A stretch of 64,000 nt of DNA from Maniola hyperantus (GCF_902806685.2 NC_048546.1:4774001-4838000); one strand, 5' to 3'; shown: positions 1-13,489, counted from the first letter of the stretch. Notes: a model not told the origin generated them from the sequence alone. Numbers and translations: made by a program.

Positions 1-140
1 TTCACAAATGAATTACATATTGCTCGATCGAATGTACATGATGTATGAATGAATGTAGAATGTAAGTGAAAGAATTTGGATTGCGGGTAATGTTAAATGG
101 GCTACCATCAGATCAGTGAATTATGAATAAATACATGGTA

Positions 141-317
141 CAGTACGCGGCCGAAAGTGATGAACATCGGCCTTTAGAATGACATTTCAGGTTTGTAGAG
201 CGTTGTCTCTGTCACTCATACCCACATTACGTTTTGTCAGTCTCAACGACCGAGACAGTGCTCTACAAATATGCTATCTCCTAAAGATCGATGTTTATCA
301 CTTTTGGCCGCGTATTG
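141..317. mobile_element. Foldback MITE, TA-flanked, copy 1
   Basis: The left half (CAGTACGCGGCCGAAAGTGA, then TTGTAGAGCGTTGTCTC) and the complement of the right half (CAATACGCGGCCAAAAGTGA, then TTGTAGAGCACTGTCTC) are inverted copies. TA is at 139-140 and 318-319. Related to 44611-44713. Confidence 0.8.
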
Positions 318-2215
318 TAGGTACCTATTACGTCAAAAGTGAAAACTGAACAGTCTCATTAAACAGTAATAAAAAGTGAAGCAAATGACACCACTTCCCA
401 TGAATTACACGGCAGTAAATTTGGATTCGTACCAAATATTTTTTATTAACGTCTTATAATATGAGACTATCTATCAAAGGAAGGGGAAATGAGTAATTAA
501 TCTTTGTGAAGCGACACGATTAAGGAGAAACGAGCCTTCAATATTCTATACAACTTTCGAAAATGTTTCCATTTTGAAAAGTAATATCAACTTGTATGTT
601 TAAAAGAATTACCCGACTTTTACTTACTAACAAATTACATAGATATTATTACGAGCAACTTTGGAACAGATTTTTAAAAAAGTCAGTTAAGTGATTTGTT
701 AAAGGAATGAACTGTACTTTAAAGTTTTAATGTTATAATACAAAAGCTTTAAGCACACTGCATTGCACTTGGGTATTGTCAATAGTACATTTATTCATTG
801 TAAAGTTGCTGCATAGCATCGTTTGCTACGTTGCGTGATATTTGCAAAGGCAAAGTAAATGCTTTCGAGTTTCGTGCATGCGTGTCCATGTAATGGTGGT
901 AGGTATGTTGTCAGGTGAGATTTATTCACGGTGAGAGACATGCGCCGGGTGGGCGGACGTGGGACGCAGACGATGCGAGCTAGCCGCCGCCTCTGCCATG
1001 TTGCGACTGGACCATTTAAACCTGTATTCGGAACGTCACTGCCTTTCACGGAATTAGTTTTTGAAGCGTTACCGTGTAATGCAACAGCATTCCGAGTTTG
1101 ACCCGAATCTCTATTCAAAATCTACAACTGCAGACTGCTAACAACTTTGTTGTTTACCGAGCGACGCCACTCAAAGAAAAGGCAGCACATGCCTTTCAGT
1201 TTGGCTAGCTCTAAGCTAAATAACGCCGTAGGTACAAAGGATTCCAATCAACGGGTGAATGTTTATAAATAGCGTCTACCCGACTGCGGTCGCTTTATAA
1301 TGCCGAACAAAGGAACAATAACGACTAACAAAGAAGTTAGAAAAGAACAAAAGCAAATATCGAAGCGAGTCAAACAGGCTGTTTCCTTCCAAGGCAAAGT
1401 AATAACAATAAGGCGACTAACGTGCGTGTTCGATAAATGATGTGCGTAATTGAACCAAGTCGATACTCGCGAGCATACATGAGTTTATTCAGGTGTCTTA
1501 ATTACTGCCCGAATTAACGGTCTAGTGATCTGCATCTGAAAAGAGACGGTATAAGCAATTGGGCACAGGTGGGAAAGAGATAGTGCTCTTATCGGGGTGT
1601 GGCTATCAGTAGCTACTTTGTATTCACTGCAAGTACCTACATAGTTGCACGCGAGCGCATATGTATATGTGAAAATGTTTATGTATCCGTGTGTACATTA
1701 GGTAGTCGTGCTCATGCTATTATATGCTAATTAGCTTTCCGAAACTTATACTGTTTTAAAGAGGCAAACACACGAATGTGCTGTTATCTCTGGACAATTT
1801 AAAACTGCTTCACTAACTAAAAAGTTTTCTCAAGATGATTCTATTAAGAATAGGCTTTTAGAATTAAGCTTGTCAAATAAGGAAGTAAATTATTAAGCGA
1901 GAGTTACATAAAACGAAATAAATTGGAAAATAGACAACAATAATTAGTGTAATGAACAAGCTCTACTGGAAACATTGCAGGTGCGCTACATCACTACATC
2001 GTAAATGTCAATGACCAATGCTAACCGGTGCTCAACAGTGAGTCATGTGAGACGACCGCCGCTGGTGTAGCGTCCTCTTCTCAGCACAATGGCCACAAAT
2101 CACCAAAAAATCACGTCACAACTACGAGAGAGACATTCAAAAACATGTGAATAGCTTCACAGTGCGGTGAAAGGTACTCGGAAGATGCGTTCCGTAAACC
2201 GTTCCGAGCTAACGA

Positions 2216-2340
2216 GTAGCCGAGCGTAGTGATGTCGGCGCGGCAGAATGGCGCAAACTGGAGCCGCGGGGAGGGAGGGTCCCCCCGCCCGGCCCGCCCG
2301 CTTCCCCTGCACGCCCTCGCCCGGCCACCAGACACAGGCT
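2216..2340. promoter_or_regulatory. GC-rich unique block
   Basis: An abrupt GC-rich stretch (CCGAGCGTAGTGATGTCGGC ... CCCCCCGCCCGGCCCGCCCG ... CTGCACGCCCTCGCCCGG) in AT-rich DNA. A plus-strand ATG at 2232 opens 39 codons (MSARQNGANWSRGEGGSP...), and overlapping minus frames exist, but neither is recognisable. It could be a CpG-rich promoter or a short exon. It matches no repeat family in the window. Confidence 0.2.
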
Positions 2341-3237
2341 TGCATAATTAATCAGACTTCGCACTTCCACTCATGCATTGCACCTTCCGCACATGCAAGG
2401 TCATCGTTTTTGTAACTACAGACCGATAAACGATCGCTCTTACAAAAGTTACGACATTGACTTATTGAGGAACTGTTTTATGATCATCATGCACTTTAGA
2501 AGATTGAAATGATAAATTCCGAACTTCGTTTAAATAGAGTTAGTCGCTATTAAGTTATAATTGACTAATAAACATGATATTATAGAGACAAAACATTAGT
2601 ATAACAAAACTGTAAGTAGAGGAAACATGCTCGAAGAATAATTGTAATACTTAAACAAATACCTAGTAAATAGGGAAATCGGGATATACTTCATGCATAC
2701 TAGCAAAAATCGAGAAATCGAAAATGATGCTCATTGTCATTATACAATCACTATAATCAAATTATATAAACCTGTATAAACATTAACCTTAATAAGGTGT
2801 TGAATGCGGTTTTACGTAATCATTGACCTCTATAAAACTCTACATGGAATGGCTATTTGAACAATAGCTTTATTTAAATTTCATCGATTTGGCATTGACG
2901 ACGACAGTGGTAAATAAAATAGAGCCCTTATTGTAATAATCTTTTAAATAATACTGTCTTTCATACTTAGACAAAATCAAATTGAACATTCAAATTACTG
3001 TAAAGCTGGTACGTAAGAAAGAAATATTATAAAGGCTTTGAATTTGGATGACGATCAATAGGGTCGCTAGGATAATGGTACTCGTAATAGAAAATTGGCC
3101 TATGAAATCGACTCCAGGCGCCGCGTGGTTCAAATTTATGGCCCATACTGTTCGTACCTATTTACTAGAGTATATCTATTTATTATAGACAGTGCTGATT
3201 GTATGGTACCCTAGTCAATTTAAGTAACAGACTTTTT

Positions 3238-3415
3238 CGCCGGTTTATTGGTTTGTCCGTCAATCACGTCGCAACGGAGTAACGGATCGACGTGATTTTT
3301 TGCATTACAATAGTTAAAGGCCTGAAGAGTGACATAGCCTTACTTTTTATCCCGGAAAACCAAAGAATTCCCACGGGATTTTCATAAACTTAAATCTTAT
3401 TTCATGAAGGACAAC
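3238..3415 (+). mobile_element. Helitron-like fragment
   Basis: Contains the subfamily-specific AACGGATCGACGTGATTTTT and TTTTTATCCCGGAAAACC followed by TTCCCACGGGATTTTC. Both termini are missing. Confidence 0.6.
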
Positions 3416-3490
3416 CAAAGGAAAACTTAAATTAAGAGTTCTCACATTTTTTGATTGAGATACCTATACCCACATTTACATATTAATACA

Positions 3491-3682
3491 CTAGCTTATG
3501 CTCGCGACTTCGTCCGCGTAGACTACACAAATTTGAAACCCCTATTTTACACCCTTAGGGGTTGAGTTTTCAAAAATCCTTTCTTAGAAGATGCCTACGT
3601 AATAATCGCTATCCAATAGTTTGAGCTGTGCATTGATAGATCAGTCAGTCAGTCAGTCAACTTTTCGTTTTACATATTTAGA
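3491..3682 (-). mobile_element. Second-family Helitron-like element
   Basis: Reads on the minus strand toward CATAAGCTAG at 3491. It shares the AACCCCTAAGGGTG-like hairpin and the CAGTCAGTCAGT region with 28341-28560. Near-complete, with some internal changes. Confidence 0.65.
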
Positions 3683-3956
3683 AGATTATGTACCTACCTG
3701 ACTATCCAGATAGTCGTGAAAAACATAACCCTGTCTTGTCTTTGCTTTAGCGCAGTTTTACTAAAGATAAAAGGGAATCCTAACAAAACAAAAAAGTTTC
3801 AAGAACTACTTATTTATAATAATATAACTCAGGCGGACTTCAAACGGTGTTTATTGTCTAAAAATGTTTTGATTAGAAAAAATACTTTGTGATGTTGTTG
3901 CTCGCTCAACGGTCGAATATTATCTACAGTTGTTTTTACATTAAACGAAGCGGATT

Positions 3957-3976
3957 ACTATTATTATTATTATTAA
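3957..3976. repeat. TTA microsatellite
   Basis: About six consecutive ATT/TTA units. Confidence 0.85.
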
Positions 3977-4299
3977 CTTTCCTTCTAAACTTCTGGATGA
4001 ACACCTGAGTAAACAACGTAGACCGCGACGCAGGCGGAAGGACTTTTATGAACCGTTATTACTGTAAAAAGAGGTTTCCAAAACTTAAATAGCATTCTAA
4101 CTCAATTTTCTAGATCTAGTAGATTTCTAATACAAATACCTAGACCTACCATCCATTATGTATACGGCGACAGTAGCGAGTCGTTAAACATGATTGTCAA
4201 AAAACTTGAAACCGTCTGTCGTGCAGGTCAAAACTAATATTAACCTTCAAACAAAACAAGAACAAAGTAGTAAGTCGCACGCTAAAACAGACCCTTTTG

Positions 4300-4460
4300 A
4301 CGTCCCGGGGGTTTGGGTTGGGGGTAGCGCACCGCAGCCAGACGGATCCCGGCGCTCCGCACTTGTCGCGATCGATATCCGTATCCGCTGCACGGGAACT
4401 CGCATTAACTACTCTGATAGAGGCGGAAAGTCGGCCGATGTTGTTGCAAACTTTACCGAT
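4300..4460. promoter_or_regulatory. GC-rich unique block
   Basis: Contains GACGTCCCGGGGGTTTGGGT, CGCACCGCAGCCAGACGGAT and GTCGCGATCGATATCCGTAT. The overlapping frames at 4194-4590 show no recognisable similarity. It may be a conserved regulatory segment; there is no direct evidence. Confidence 0.15.
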
Positions 4461-6772
4461 TACACGAACAAACCCCCCCTCTCACTACGTAGTAAATAAA
4501 TCAACGACGCACGCAACGTTATCGACAATACTGCATTACCAAAACATATTGTTATGGCTGCACGGCTTATTACAACACTCGTTTCAATAATACGCATGTT
4601 CATTAATTTATCGACGTCAAAAACAGTATTATCTAATCAAAAATGTGAATTGGCATGATTTATATTATAAATTCAAATTTCAATGACCTTTTGACCATTT
4701 TTAGACACACTGAATTGCTTTATTTTGGTAGTGGTGTATTATGTAAAATGAATATTGTAGCAATCAGAATTTTCAAGATCTGACATTGTATGATAAATAA
4801 ATGATACGTATTATGTATGCTATTTGTATAGTAACCATGCCGAGCATTTTGATATAAAAAATGATTTTTTAACTACATATTTCCGGTAACAATGCAGGTT
4901 GTTAACAAAATAGGTTTCAATTCTAAATTAATAAACCAAAACTAAATTCCACTATAACACTAATGATAACACTACTAATATTAATTACTACACTAATATT
5001 CCTAAAACCATTAAATGATTATGTTGCTGACATAATGATAAAAGAACAATAGATAATATTATGTATCTAATAGGGCCAATATTTACAAAGGAAATTGCAG
5101 AAACCAACCATTAGTCATAACAGTTTGCATTATTGAAGGGGCAAAGTGCAAATTATAATTGTACATAAATAATGAGTGATATCTATTATGCAAATGGAGT
5201 AATTATACTTTGCGCAACAAAAATGTGTAACATACTCGCCGTTAATGGGGCGAAGACACAATCAAATAGAAATACATTAACACAAACAAGCGCCGACGCC
5301 AATCCCGCAGTAATAGGAAAAGTTTGAATCGATTAAAGCGGTGAGTCGGCGACTCTCACGGTACCAATCGACTATGAGAAACTTGCTGCATTCTAATGTA
5401 TACAGATCGTGTTGCGCAATTCGAACGTTCAGTTTGTCGATACTAAATTATTCACTTGGTATTGAAAGACCATCAGCTGTTTTTGAAGAAAACCTAGTAT
5501 ATGAGCCAAATATTTTCTTTAATATCGTTCTTTGTGTATTGATGACAAATCATAATATGTAGTTAGTTATAATAATTAATTAATATGGTTTAACTATGAA
5601 TAAAAAACATACTTTAAAGCAGTCTGATTTAAAAGCCCCTTTTAAACCAGTAAACTTTACAGAAAAATCAAAAATAAGAAATTCATGTTGAAAAATTATA
5701 CAATCTGTACAGAAATTAGGATTTTCGAGTACCTATTAGTTTGTAGCGATAAAAAAATTCTGCCAAGCCAAATAAATATGAGTTACATTTTACCTATTCG
5801 TAGGTACTTTGGAAAATATCAAAAATAAATAAACATTGTAGATAATGTAGTCGGCAGATTTGGCTACAAGTTAGAACGATGTTTTGGCAAGAGTCCAATT
5901 CAAGTTTTCTTTAAAATTCTTAGTATAAACGCAAAGTTTAGATAGTTTCCTTTTCTTTCAGCACCGCTTTGGGAATACAAACGGTTTATTTATCACGAAA
6001 TTAAGTTCAGGGAAAGTACAATTACTTGGCATTTTGTAAGACTTCGTAATTTCACTTTAACATTTTATTATATCAGCGTAACAACATAAATTATTATAGT
6101 AATAATTTAGTCAATGTGAGTCACTGGTTTCTTCAAGACAATATAACAAAAAAAACGTCTTTAACAGGGCCGAATGCCAACTTTACAAGTAGATTAACCG
6201 TTCCATTTTGCGCTACTAGTGATTCAAACAAAACACGTTTCAAGCTTTTGATTTCATTACATAACATCTACTTTAGCCCCAGTATCAATAGGAATACCTT
6301 CGTTGCAGGTGCTTGAAATGCAATCTATAAAGTATTCTAAAGTGCAATTACCCAAGTCCCATTTACTTTTCCGAGGGACGTGAACTGAGTCGGGATTAAA
6401 GCTTAACATTCTGCGCACAAGGGAAAGAGAGGAAGCTATTACGGCACAGCTGTAGAGAAAAGTGGCGATGATTAGTTTGGTTGTACTTTGCGAATCGATA
6501 GTCTCGAACATTTATAATGCCTCCGTTATCCTACCTCCTCGTGGATTTATACAAGATGAATTGTTTATAGAATCTGTACTCGGGGGACTCTTCGCTACAA
6601 ATAGGGTCGCTGTGTTCAGCGAGGCAAATTGCTGAGAATGTGTCCCCTCTCCATAGAGACGCAATGTTCTATAATCGTATTTTTTCGAGAATTTATGTTG
6701 AATTAAGCTTTAGCACAGATTAAAGGTAAAATGTTCTTAGGTCTGTTAATCCACATTGAGCAGACTATGGGA

Positions 6773-6848
6773 TTTACCTTTCTCATTCTGAAAGGAGACT
6801 CTTGCTCAAGGCCGGCAATGGGTTGATCAGCATGATGATCATGTTGCT
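6773..6848 (+). mobile_element. SINE family B, 3' fragment
   Basis: Carries CTCATTCTGAAAGGAGACTC and GGCAATGGGTTGATCAGCAT with a GATGATCATG tail. The tRNA-like head is missing. Confidence 0.6.
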
Positions 6849-9144
6849 AAATAAGCACAATTTTTATATGCATACTAGACTTAAATTTCATAGGATCCCT
6901 TCCCGAATTATAAAAAAATTCCCGAAAAATACCGTATTTAAAAAATAGTTTTATTGATTATACGTGCATCTTCTGTAGTTGTGGCTTTAAACAATTGAAG
7001 TAACGTGCTTTAAAACATGGACACGAAACATTCATTTTGAAATGTTTTGTTTATATGCGAGTTAGAATATCAATATAGAATCCACATCCGATTAGTTATC
7101 AAAACAAGGATTTCATATCGGCTTTAATAATTATATTCTCGACACCCGTACAAAGTATAAACTAGCAATTGATAACAGTGCCACACATGTACAGATTGAA
7201 TTTATAGCCGGGTCAAATGAATGCATACTAAATGAGATTATCGATCACTGCACGTGACTAACGTATAGAGTACCTATCTTCATATCTATAACCGCACTGT
7301 AAAGTGTAAACTATTGTAAAGATATACAAATCTGCCACAGCTACCAGTAAAATAAAGAAACTATTATGAGCACTTACAAAATATATATCTGTAGATACCT
7401 ACAATATCATTTTCTAATTTTATAGGTACTTATACGGGCCTGCCACACCAAGGTTGTTACAGCTACGTAGTCGATTGCCAGTCCTTTGTCTTTGCTACTT
7501 ATATGTCAGTATAATATACATATTTACATGGTGACAGGTGACTTGAATTCTCTTCTGTTATCTTAATACAAGTACAAACAAAAAAACCGTTTGCCGGAAA
7601 ATTCTCTTGGCATCTTCAATGTTACACCGCCTCAAAGATTTGTATGTAAATCCTTGAGGCCGTGCAACTTTAAAACTACACATTTATACAAAAATCTGGA
7701 AAACCACAGACACAAATATTTGTTTTTAGAACGTGTCTACATAATATTGTTGGGTGCAAATGAGAACCAAACGAGGATTAGGTGTATGGCAAGCGCTAGG
7801 GAGCACGCTAGGGTTGGAAATTGGAATAGTTTATGTAGTTATTACAAATACGGTATTGTTACAAAAAAACCTCTTTGATTACGTTGTAAAATAGTCTATT
7901 ATTAACTTCTTATTTTCGAAAAATATTTAAATTTTAAATATTACAAATAACAGCATTTTCATCAAACTTAATATAATAATTAAATATTAAATAACTTATG
8001 AAGTCTTTCCGCAAATATAAGTCAATGAACATAATTATTTCACCTTGCATCATAACAAAAAAAGATGCAAGCCTCAAACCAAACGGCGTCAGTCCAAAAA
8101 TACAACGGCTACACCGACATGTTTATGAGCTAATACTGAAAGTTAATTATCTGTACTTGTGTTCTCCCAGTAGCCAATCTAAATTAGATTTTCACAGAAG
8201 TTTGGAGCCAAGTATTCAAGCTAGTATTCCGCTTGCGTCCAACTCAAACGCCCCACGATTAACATTAGTTCAGAACAATGCCGGAGCAACTAAACTTAGT
8301 TCCCGGTTGTTTCTAGTTCAATATTCAAATGAGTTCAGTGGTGCGGAAACTCAATCGTTTAGAGCTGCTCCATGTGTGACAGTAATTCAAATTGCTAAGC
8401 GAAACTTGCACCAATTAGTAATGAGAATTTTTATAATATCGAATGCTTTTGAATTTGTAAGTGTTGCAATTCTACTTAATTAGAAAATTACAAGCTAAGT
8501 ACATAACATTACTTGAGAAGTCGATTTTATGTTCAGCAAGGACTATTTACTACGATGATGGGTTGACTTAAAGAATCATATTTATTATTACTATAATTTT
8601 TAATCCAAAATGAATGTAATGTGAAATTTCTAAATAAAGTAATATACACGCTTTCAAAACGTTATCCTGTTTCAAAAGCGGTTCTTTTATATCACAAATT
8701 TATAGTATTTGCAATTATTTAGTCAGTCCTAACTGGAATAGTTCGTTAGTCATTTCATCCATGTATAGCAAAACCGGGCACGGCGGACAGTCAGGTTAAA
8801 TTTGGCGAATGCGTCACCGGGCGCCATCGTCCTGCCTTGATTAGTGACGGCGCTGTAAGCTGCTCGTATTTGAATAGGAACAGATGAAAACATTCATAAA
8901 TCAATCACTGCTACCTTTGCAAAGCATATTAGTTCCAACCCACAGAATGATACAGAAATTTTGTGATCTATTGTTAGTAAATGATGCAATCAATGAACGA
9001 GTGTAGAAGTAGAATAAGTTGTACTTGTACAGGACATTTAGATACTAATCTAAATGATACCTGCAACCACAAGATTAATAGCTATTTCGACTTACAAAAA
9101 GTATGAAACCCAGTATCTAGGATAAGAAATAGAAATAAGATAGA

Positions 9145-9273
9145 ATGAGATATGTTGTGGCCGTATGGTAATAATTAAATGCGGCAACGGTGAAAGATGT
9201 TTATTGAGAGCCGTCTTATGATCTACTCTCGCTTATGGACTAACAATAACAATAAATAAATCTTACATACTAT
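9145..9273. repeat. 129-bp direct repeat, copy 1 (candidate LTR)
   Basis: Identical to 10774-10902 over its full length. It begins ATGAGATATGTTGTGGCCGT and ends CTTACATACTAT. Confidence 0.9.
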
Positions 9274-10421
9274 GGTAAATATAAGGTTTCTATTCTATAA
9301 CCCATAATAATACTTATTATTGAGTAAACATCTCAGGTATTTATATTTCCTGGACAGTCAAAATAAATCTCTCTTCCTTTCAAGTTACTTCTTCACATAA
9401 TACAAATGAGTAAACAAATCAACAAACGCGGCGCGTACTCTCCTAATTAATATTTAACATAACATGCTTGCGAGCATTTTTCATAACACTTATAATCTTC
9501 ATCAAACTTATTTCTTTCAATAAGTATTTCAATAACATTCAACTTTTCATTAAAATTCTAGGTCTTTCACTAACACCAGCGCGGTAGATAATGATCAAGA
9601 GTCTAGACAAATATATAGTTGAATGAGGAGGTACTAAATATGCGCAAAACATCGCGTCCAAATAAATAAATAACAATCATCTTCCTACGTCAGTATGTCT
9701 CAATCCCAAAATAAATATTGTATATTTTATACCTATAGCACTTCTACAGCCGAAGGGTGATCAAGCCTTTGGTTTGCAGAGTCCTAATTTGTCAAAGCCG
9801 GGTATAGTCTTACATCGTCAAAACTTGCACGAAACTAGACGAAAAACGTCTGTAGGGGAAAAAATTCTCCTTATTTCATATTCATTTCCTTGTATTTGCA
9901 AATTGCATCTCGAGCAAAACCATTGTCTCGTATAACAATACAAAATGTTCGGGTACGCGTGTGTCGTTGACCACGCGATGACACCGTTGTAATTCTCTGA
10001 ATTATTATATTTCGATTTTAACACCGAATATTTACGAAAGAAGTAAGTACCTACTTATTCATTTATTAATTATCTATTATTATTTTAAACTATCCTACAC
10101 ACTATATAAAATCTTACAAATTAAGCACGAACGGAACTTATTAGTAGATAGTGGAGCAAGTATTATTTATTATTAAAAAACCAATATTCACCTAACCTAC
10201 ATACAAAATTAAATTATCTACCCAAAAAAAAAATTTCAATTGTTACACATTTTACCTATTTGCCCATTACGAGAGATAAATTGCACTTACTTTAACTGTT
10301 AGCGACGCATTTCAATAGTCAATTTCGTGACCGCCGTGTAGTCGCCGTCGTCATCAGGACTGGTTTTGGTCATCAGGTCCGGAGGTCTGGAGTCTGCGCC
10401 TCTTCTTTACTGCATCTTAGT

Positions 10422-10503
10422 GGGCCGGGAAAACCCTGGACTCCTCGAACTGGGCCGGGAATACCCTGGACACCTCCTAGTTGTGGCCGGGATAACCCTG
10501 GAC
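10422..10503. repeat. Three short tandem repeats of GGCCGGGA.A.CCCTGGAC
   Basis: Three copies at about 30-32 bp spacing (starting near 10422, 10452 and 10484) lie inside the candidate LTR element. They share GGCCGGGA, two variable positions and ACCCTGGAC. They may be part of the element's leader. No translation frame across them is convincing. Confidence 0.8.
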
Positions 10504-10773
10504 GCACGATGATGCTGGGCCGATCAATGAAGCTTGAGATGTCTTCTGTTCATAAGCGATTCATTTTTGGGCTTATTTCTTGATGTTAGTGTTTCTTGAT
10601 ATTAGTTTTTCTTGATTTTTAATACAGGACGTAGAATTATTTTCTTCATTTTGTTTTAATTGAGTCTTGAATCTTGATAATATTCTTTTGAAAATTGTGT
10701 AGTCTTCATCTTGATCGGTGCCCAGCCGGTGCACGCACTTAGATTAGGCATGCACCGACTGGCAAGGGTCGCC

Positions 10774-10902
10774 ATGAGATATGTTGTGGCCGTATGGTAA
10801 TAATTAAATGCGGCAACGGTGAAAGATGTTTATTGAGAGCCGTCTTATGATCTACTCTCGCTTATGGACTAACAATAACAATAAATAAATCTTACATACT
10901 AT
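10774..10902. repeat. 129-bp direct repeat, copy 2 (candidate LTR)
   Basis: Identical to 9145-9273. On the minus strand it is followed at once by TGGCGACCCTTGCC, a possible primer-binding site. Confidence 0.9.
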
Positions 10903-11872
10903 TGTTTAAATCTTATTGCTTAACTACCTAACCTACATAATTTTGCATCACCTCTCTTTCAATCCGATGTGCAGGCAACCTACTTCGATATATTGAGGAG
11001 TTGCATTTTTATGTTACAGCTAATATGAACATGCTACGTTTAAACTGTCAATTCGTACATATTACAAGAAGAATAAACTACTTCCAAATCAAACTTTATC
11101 TAAATTATAGACGAAGAACTACGGCAAAAAACTTATACCTAAGTACCTAATCGTCTTCCATATAATCATATATTATGGCATGATGAAATGAAAAGGATAC
11201 CTCTCAGGGTTAAAAATAGATTTCTTTGAAACACTAAAAGGTCACGACGTGTCCACAAAAACAGCAATTTAGTCCGATATTATCAAAGCAACGAAGAGTC
11301 ACCTTCAAGAGACGGAAAATCAATGCTAAGACATTCTGACCGCGTTTCTTTATCTTAAAAATTCCTATTTTTTGTAACACAACACAAGTCAACACCCACG
11401 CCAAGGCTGTTCACTTTTTACAGTATTTGACTCGGTCCGATTGTAAAGGACTATCAAACTGGTTATGTATAGAACAAGAAAAAATCTCTCAAGTCTCGAC
11501 AAAACATAGCTATTAATGATTCGAGTAAATATTCATGAGATACAATGAGTACCAGATTCTAAATAAAAACTTGTTTCTAATATCATAATTATTATCATAA
11601 CCGGTAAGGATATTAAAATAAATAAAATTATCATATAATTATAAAATAATAGCATTAATTTGTCTATAGAATTTTATCTTAAGCGAAGTTTCTGACAGTC
11701 CTATTATTAATAATTATAATTCCGACTTAATTCCGGTAATAAATCTATGGTTGCTTAATTTAGATCGTAGTTGGTAAGCTGTTTACATAATCTAATGGAT
11801 ATTTATTTTCTCAATGAGTAAAGATGAATCAGTTTATCATTATCTCAGAGCATTATACATTACTAGCGACCC

Positions 11873-12200
11873 GCCCCGGCTTCGCATGGGAGAGGAACTA
11901 TTCCGGTATAGGTACATTATTTAGGTGTAACTTTAACCAAATTGCGCATGCCACGTGAACTCTCAGATGGGACGATTTTTTCTGATTTAATTCACAATAA
12001 TTATTATCATCATACCGGTATAACCTTAGATAATTCCTCTTTTTATTGGTCGTACCGTACGAAATCGTATCGTATTCGTAAACCGTACGAAAATCCGTAC
12101 AGCAGTTTCTGAGCTAAGCCCGAACGAACATCAACTCAGCGAAGTCAGATTTCAATTTATAATATACAAGTCTTTAGTAATTCCTAGTTGAGAGTTAGTA
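11873..12200 (-). mobile_element. Third-family Helitron-like element (GCTTCGC..GGGTCGCTAG end)
   Basis: On the minus strand it ends GCCGGGGCGGGTCGCTAG followed by T, with CTAG at 11873-11876. Its body includes CTTAGCTCAGAAACTGCTG on the minus strand. An internal block of TACGAAAATCCGTAC-like inverted motifs (12045-12105) may be a further insertion. The start is not precisely defined. Confidence 0.5.
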
Positions 12201-12325
12201 GGTACTTATACGGCAGTGTTTTTCAGGTGCTTCACTTCTTCAGGTTGATTCAGTTCCATATCCATCAAAGTATACGTAGCGTAGCATCAAAATATGGATC
12301 GCTGATCTACCGATAGGATTCCTGT

Positions 12326-12466
12326 AGCTCGAACGCGGTAGAATAACAGCTACAATGTCACCTCTGATTGGTTAACACTCGCTCACTATTGGCTACAATA
12401 CACTGTTGCAATTGCGATTGCGATTGTTATAATGATTGATGCAGGTTTTTCGGAATCGACCTACAG
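12326..12466. mobile_element. MITE with CCCTACCGCGG end, diverged copy
   Basis: ACAGCTACAATGTCACCTCT, GATTGGTTAACACTCGCTCA and TGATTGATGCAGGTTTTTCG match the other two copies with several deletions. Confidence 0.6.
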
Positions 12467-12565
12467 ATCTTACAGAGACAGCAAAGTGTATAAAGATGTC
12501 AGTTCCGGCTTCTAAACACCTGCCACTTTGTTACAAGTAGATCGTTACTTTACTAATAGCAAATG

Positions 12566-12721
12566 CAGTGCGACAAGGCTCTCTTGGCACTTGAATGAGA
12601 TTGACAGGGGGGCGCTGTTGGAGAAAAAGGCTTAGAATATTCAAACAAAAACAAAAGGGGACACTTGACGGCAACATTAGTTCCGATTTTCGCCACGCGC
12701 CAAGATAGCCTTGTCGCACTG
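12566..12721. mobile_element. MITE with CAGTGCGACAAGG inverted ends
   Basis: CAGTGCGACAAGGCTCTCTT at the left pairs with the complement of AAGATAGCCTTGTCGCACTG at the right. Open frames on the minus strand here are not genes. I recognise it as a widespread lepidopteran repeat. Confidence 0.75.
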
Positions 12722-13489
12722 TAGGTATTTACAATATACAACTTACTTGTAGGTTGGAGCGAGATCTTCTAGGCATTACACCCACGACTTCCCCGCGCAT
12801 TATAGATTCAATAACTGTAAAAGAAAAGAGAAAAAAAATAAGTGTCGAAACTTTATCTGGCCGTTGAAATTAAATCGGCCTCCAAACATGAAGTATATTA
12901 TAAAGTTCAATTTAAAAGTTTTTTTCTTATTAAAGGCCATTCTTTTTATTAAGTAATTTTATGAGTAACTTACAAGTATAATAACCTCCCTTTTTATCGA
13001 AAACGGAATGTTCAATTCCGTTTCGAAATTCGGATGGAATTTAAAATTCAATTTGTCTTTGTGAAATGTAGGCAATAACGTACATTTCGCAATTCTTTTA
13101 TCTCAAAATAAATATGACGATGATACATGAACCGATGCTGTAATTATTTTTCAATTTGTCGGTACTCCGTCGTAATACCGATTATTATAAATGATCAGCT
13201 CCCTATTATAATGGAACTCAGATAATATTTCACAATGCCGAGAACTAACTTAGCAAAACACATTATTATCTTCATAAACATCAACATAACTTCATAAACT
13301 ACTTCTGAGTAGCCTTAATAATTAAAAAGCATTTTTAGACGTTTCTTTAATATTGTAAATATCGCCAACTTCGAATGTTTTTATTTTACTTAATTAGATT
13401 AATGATTTTACGAATGTCTCTATTACGAGCTATCCATTTGGTGGTTATAGTTATAGTTAGTGAATTCATATGGTGGCTAATTCCTCACA

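Larger units (their letters stand above)
9145..10902 (-). mobile_element. Candidate LTR-type (TRIM-like) element with identical 129-bp terminal direct repeats
   Basis: Two 129-bp direct repeats (9145-9273 and 10774-10902) are identical and 1.5 kb apart. Read on the minus strand the repeat contains TGTAAGATTTATTTATTG near its start, CTCAATAAACATC (a polyadenylation-like AATAAA) and ends ACAACATATCTCA. A TGGCGACCCTTGCC string that could serve as a tRNA primer-binding site follows the 10.77-kb copy. The interior has no gag or pol frame. I found no matching target-site duplication and no clear polypurine tract, so the LTR reading is an inference; a segmental duplication of one repeat is the alternative. 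Confidence 0.55.

Noticed and set aside
7998..8483. 161-codon plus-strand open frame
   Set aside because: No recognisable domain, AT-rich intron-like codons, no splice or repeat context; most likely chance.
12531..12741. Two overlapping minus-strand open frames
   Set aside because: They lie on a MITE with CAGTGCGACAAGG inverted ends.
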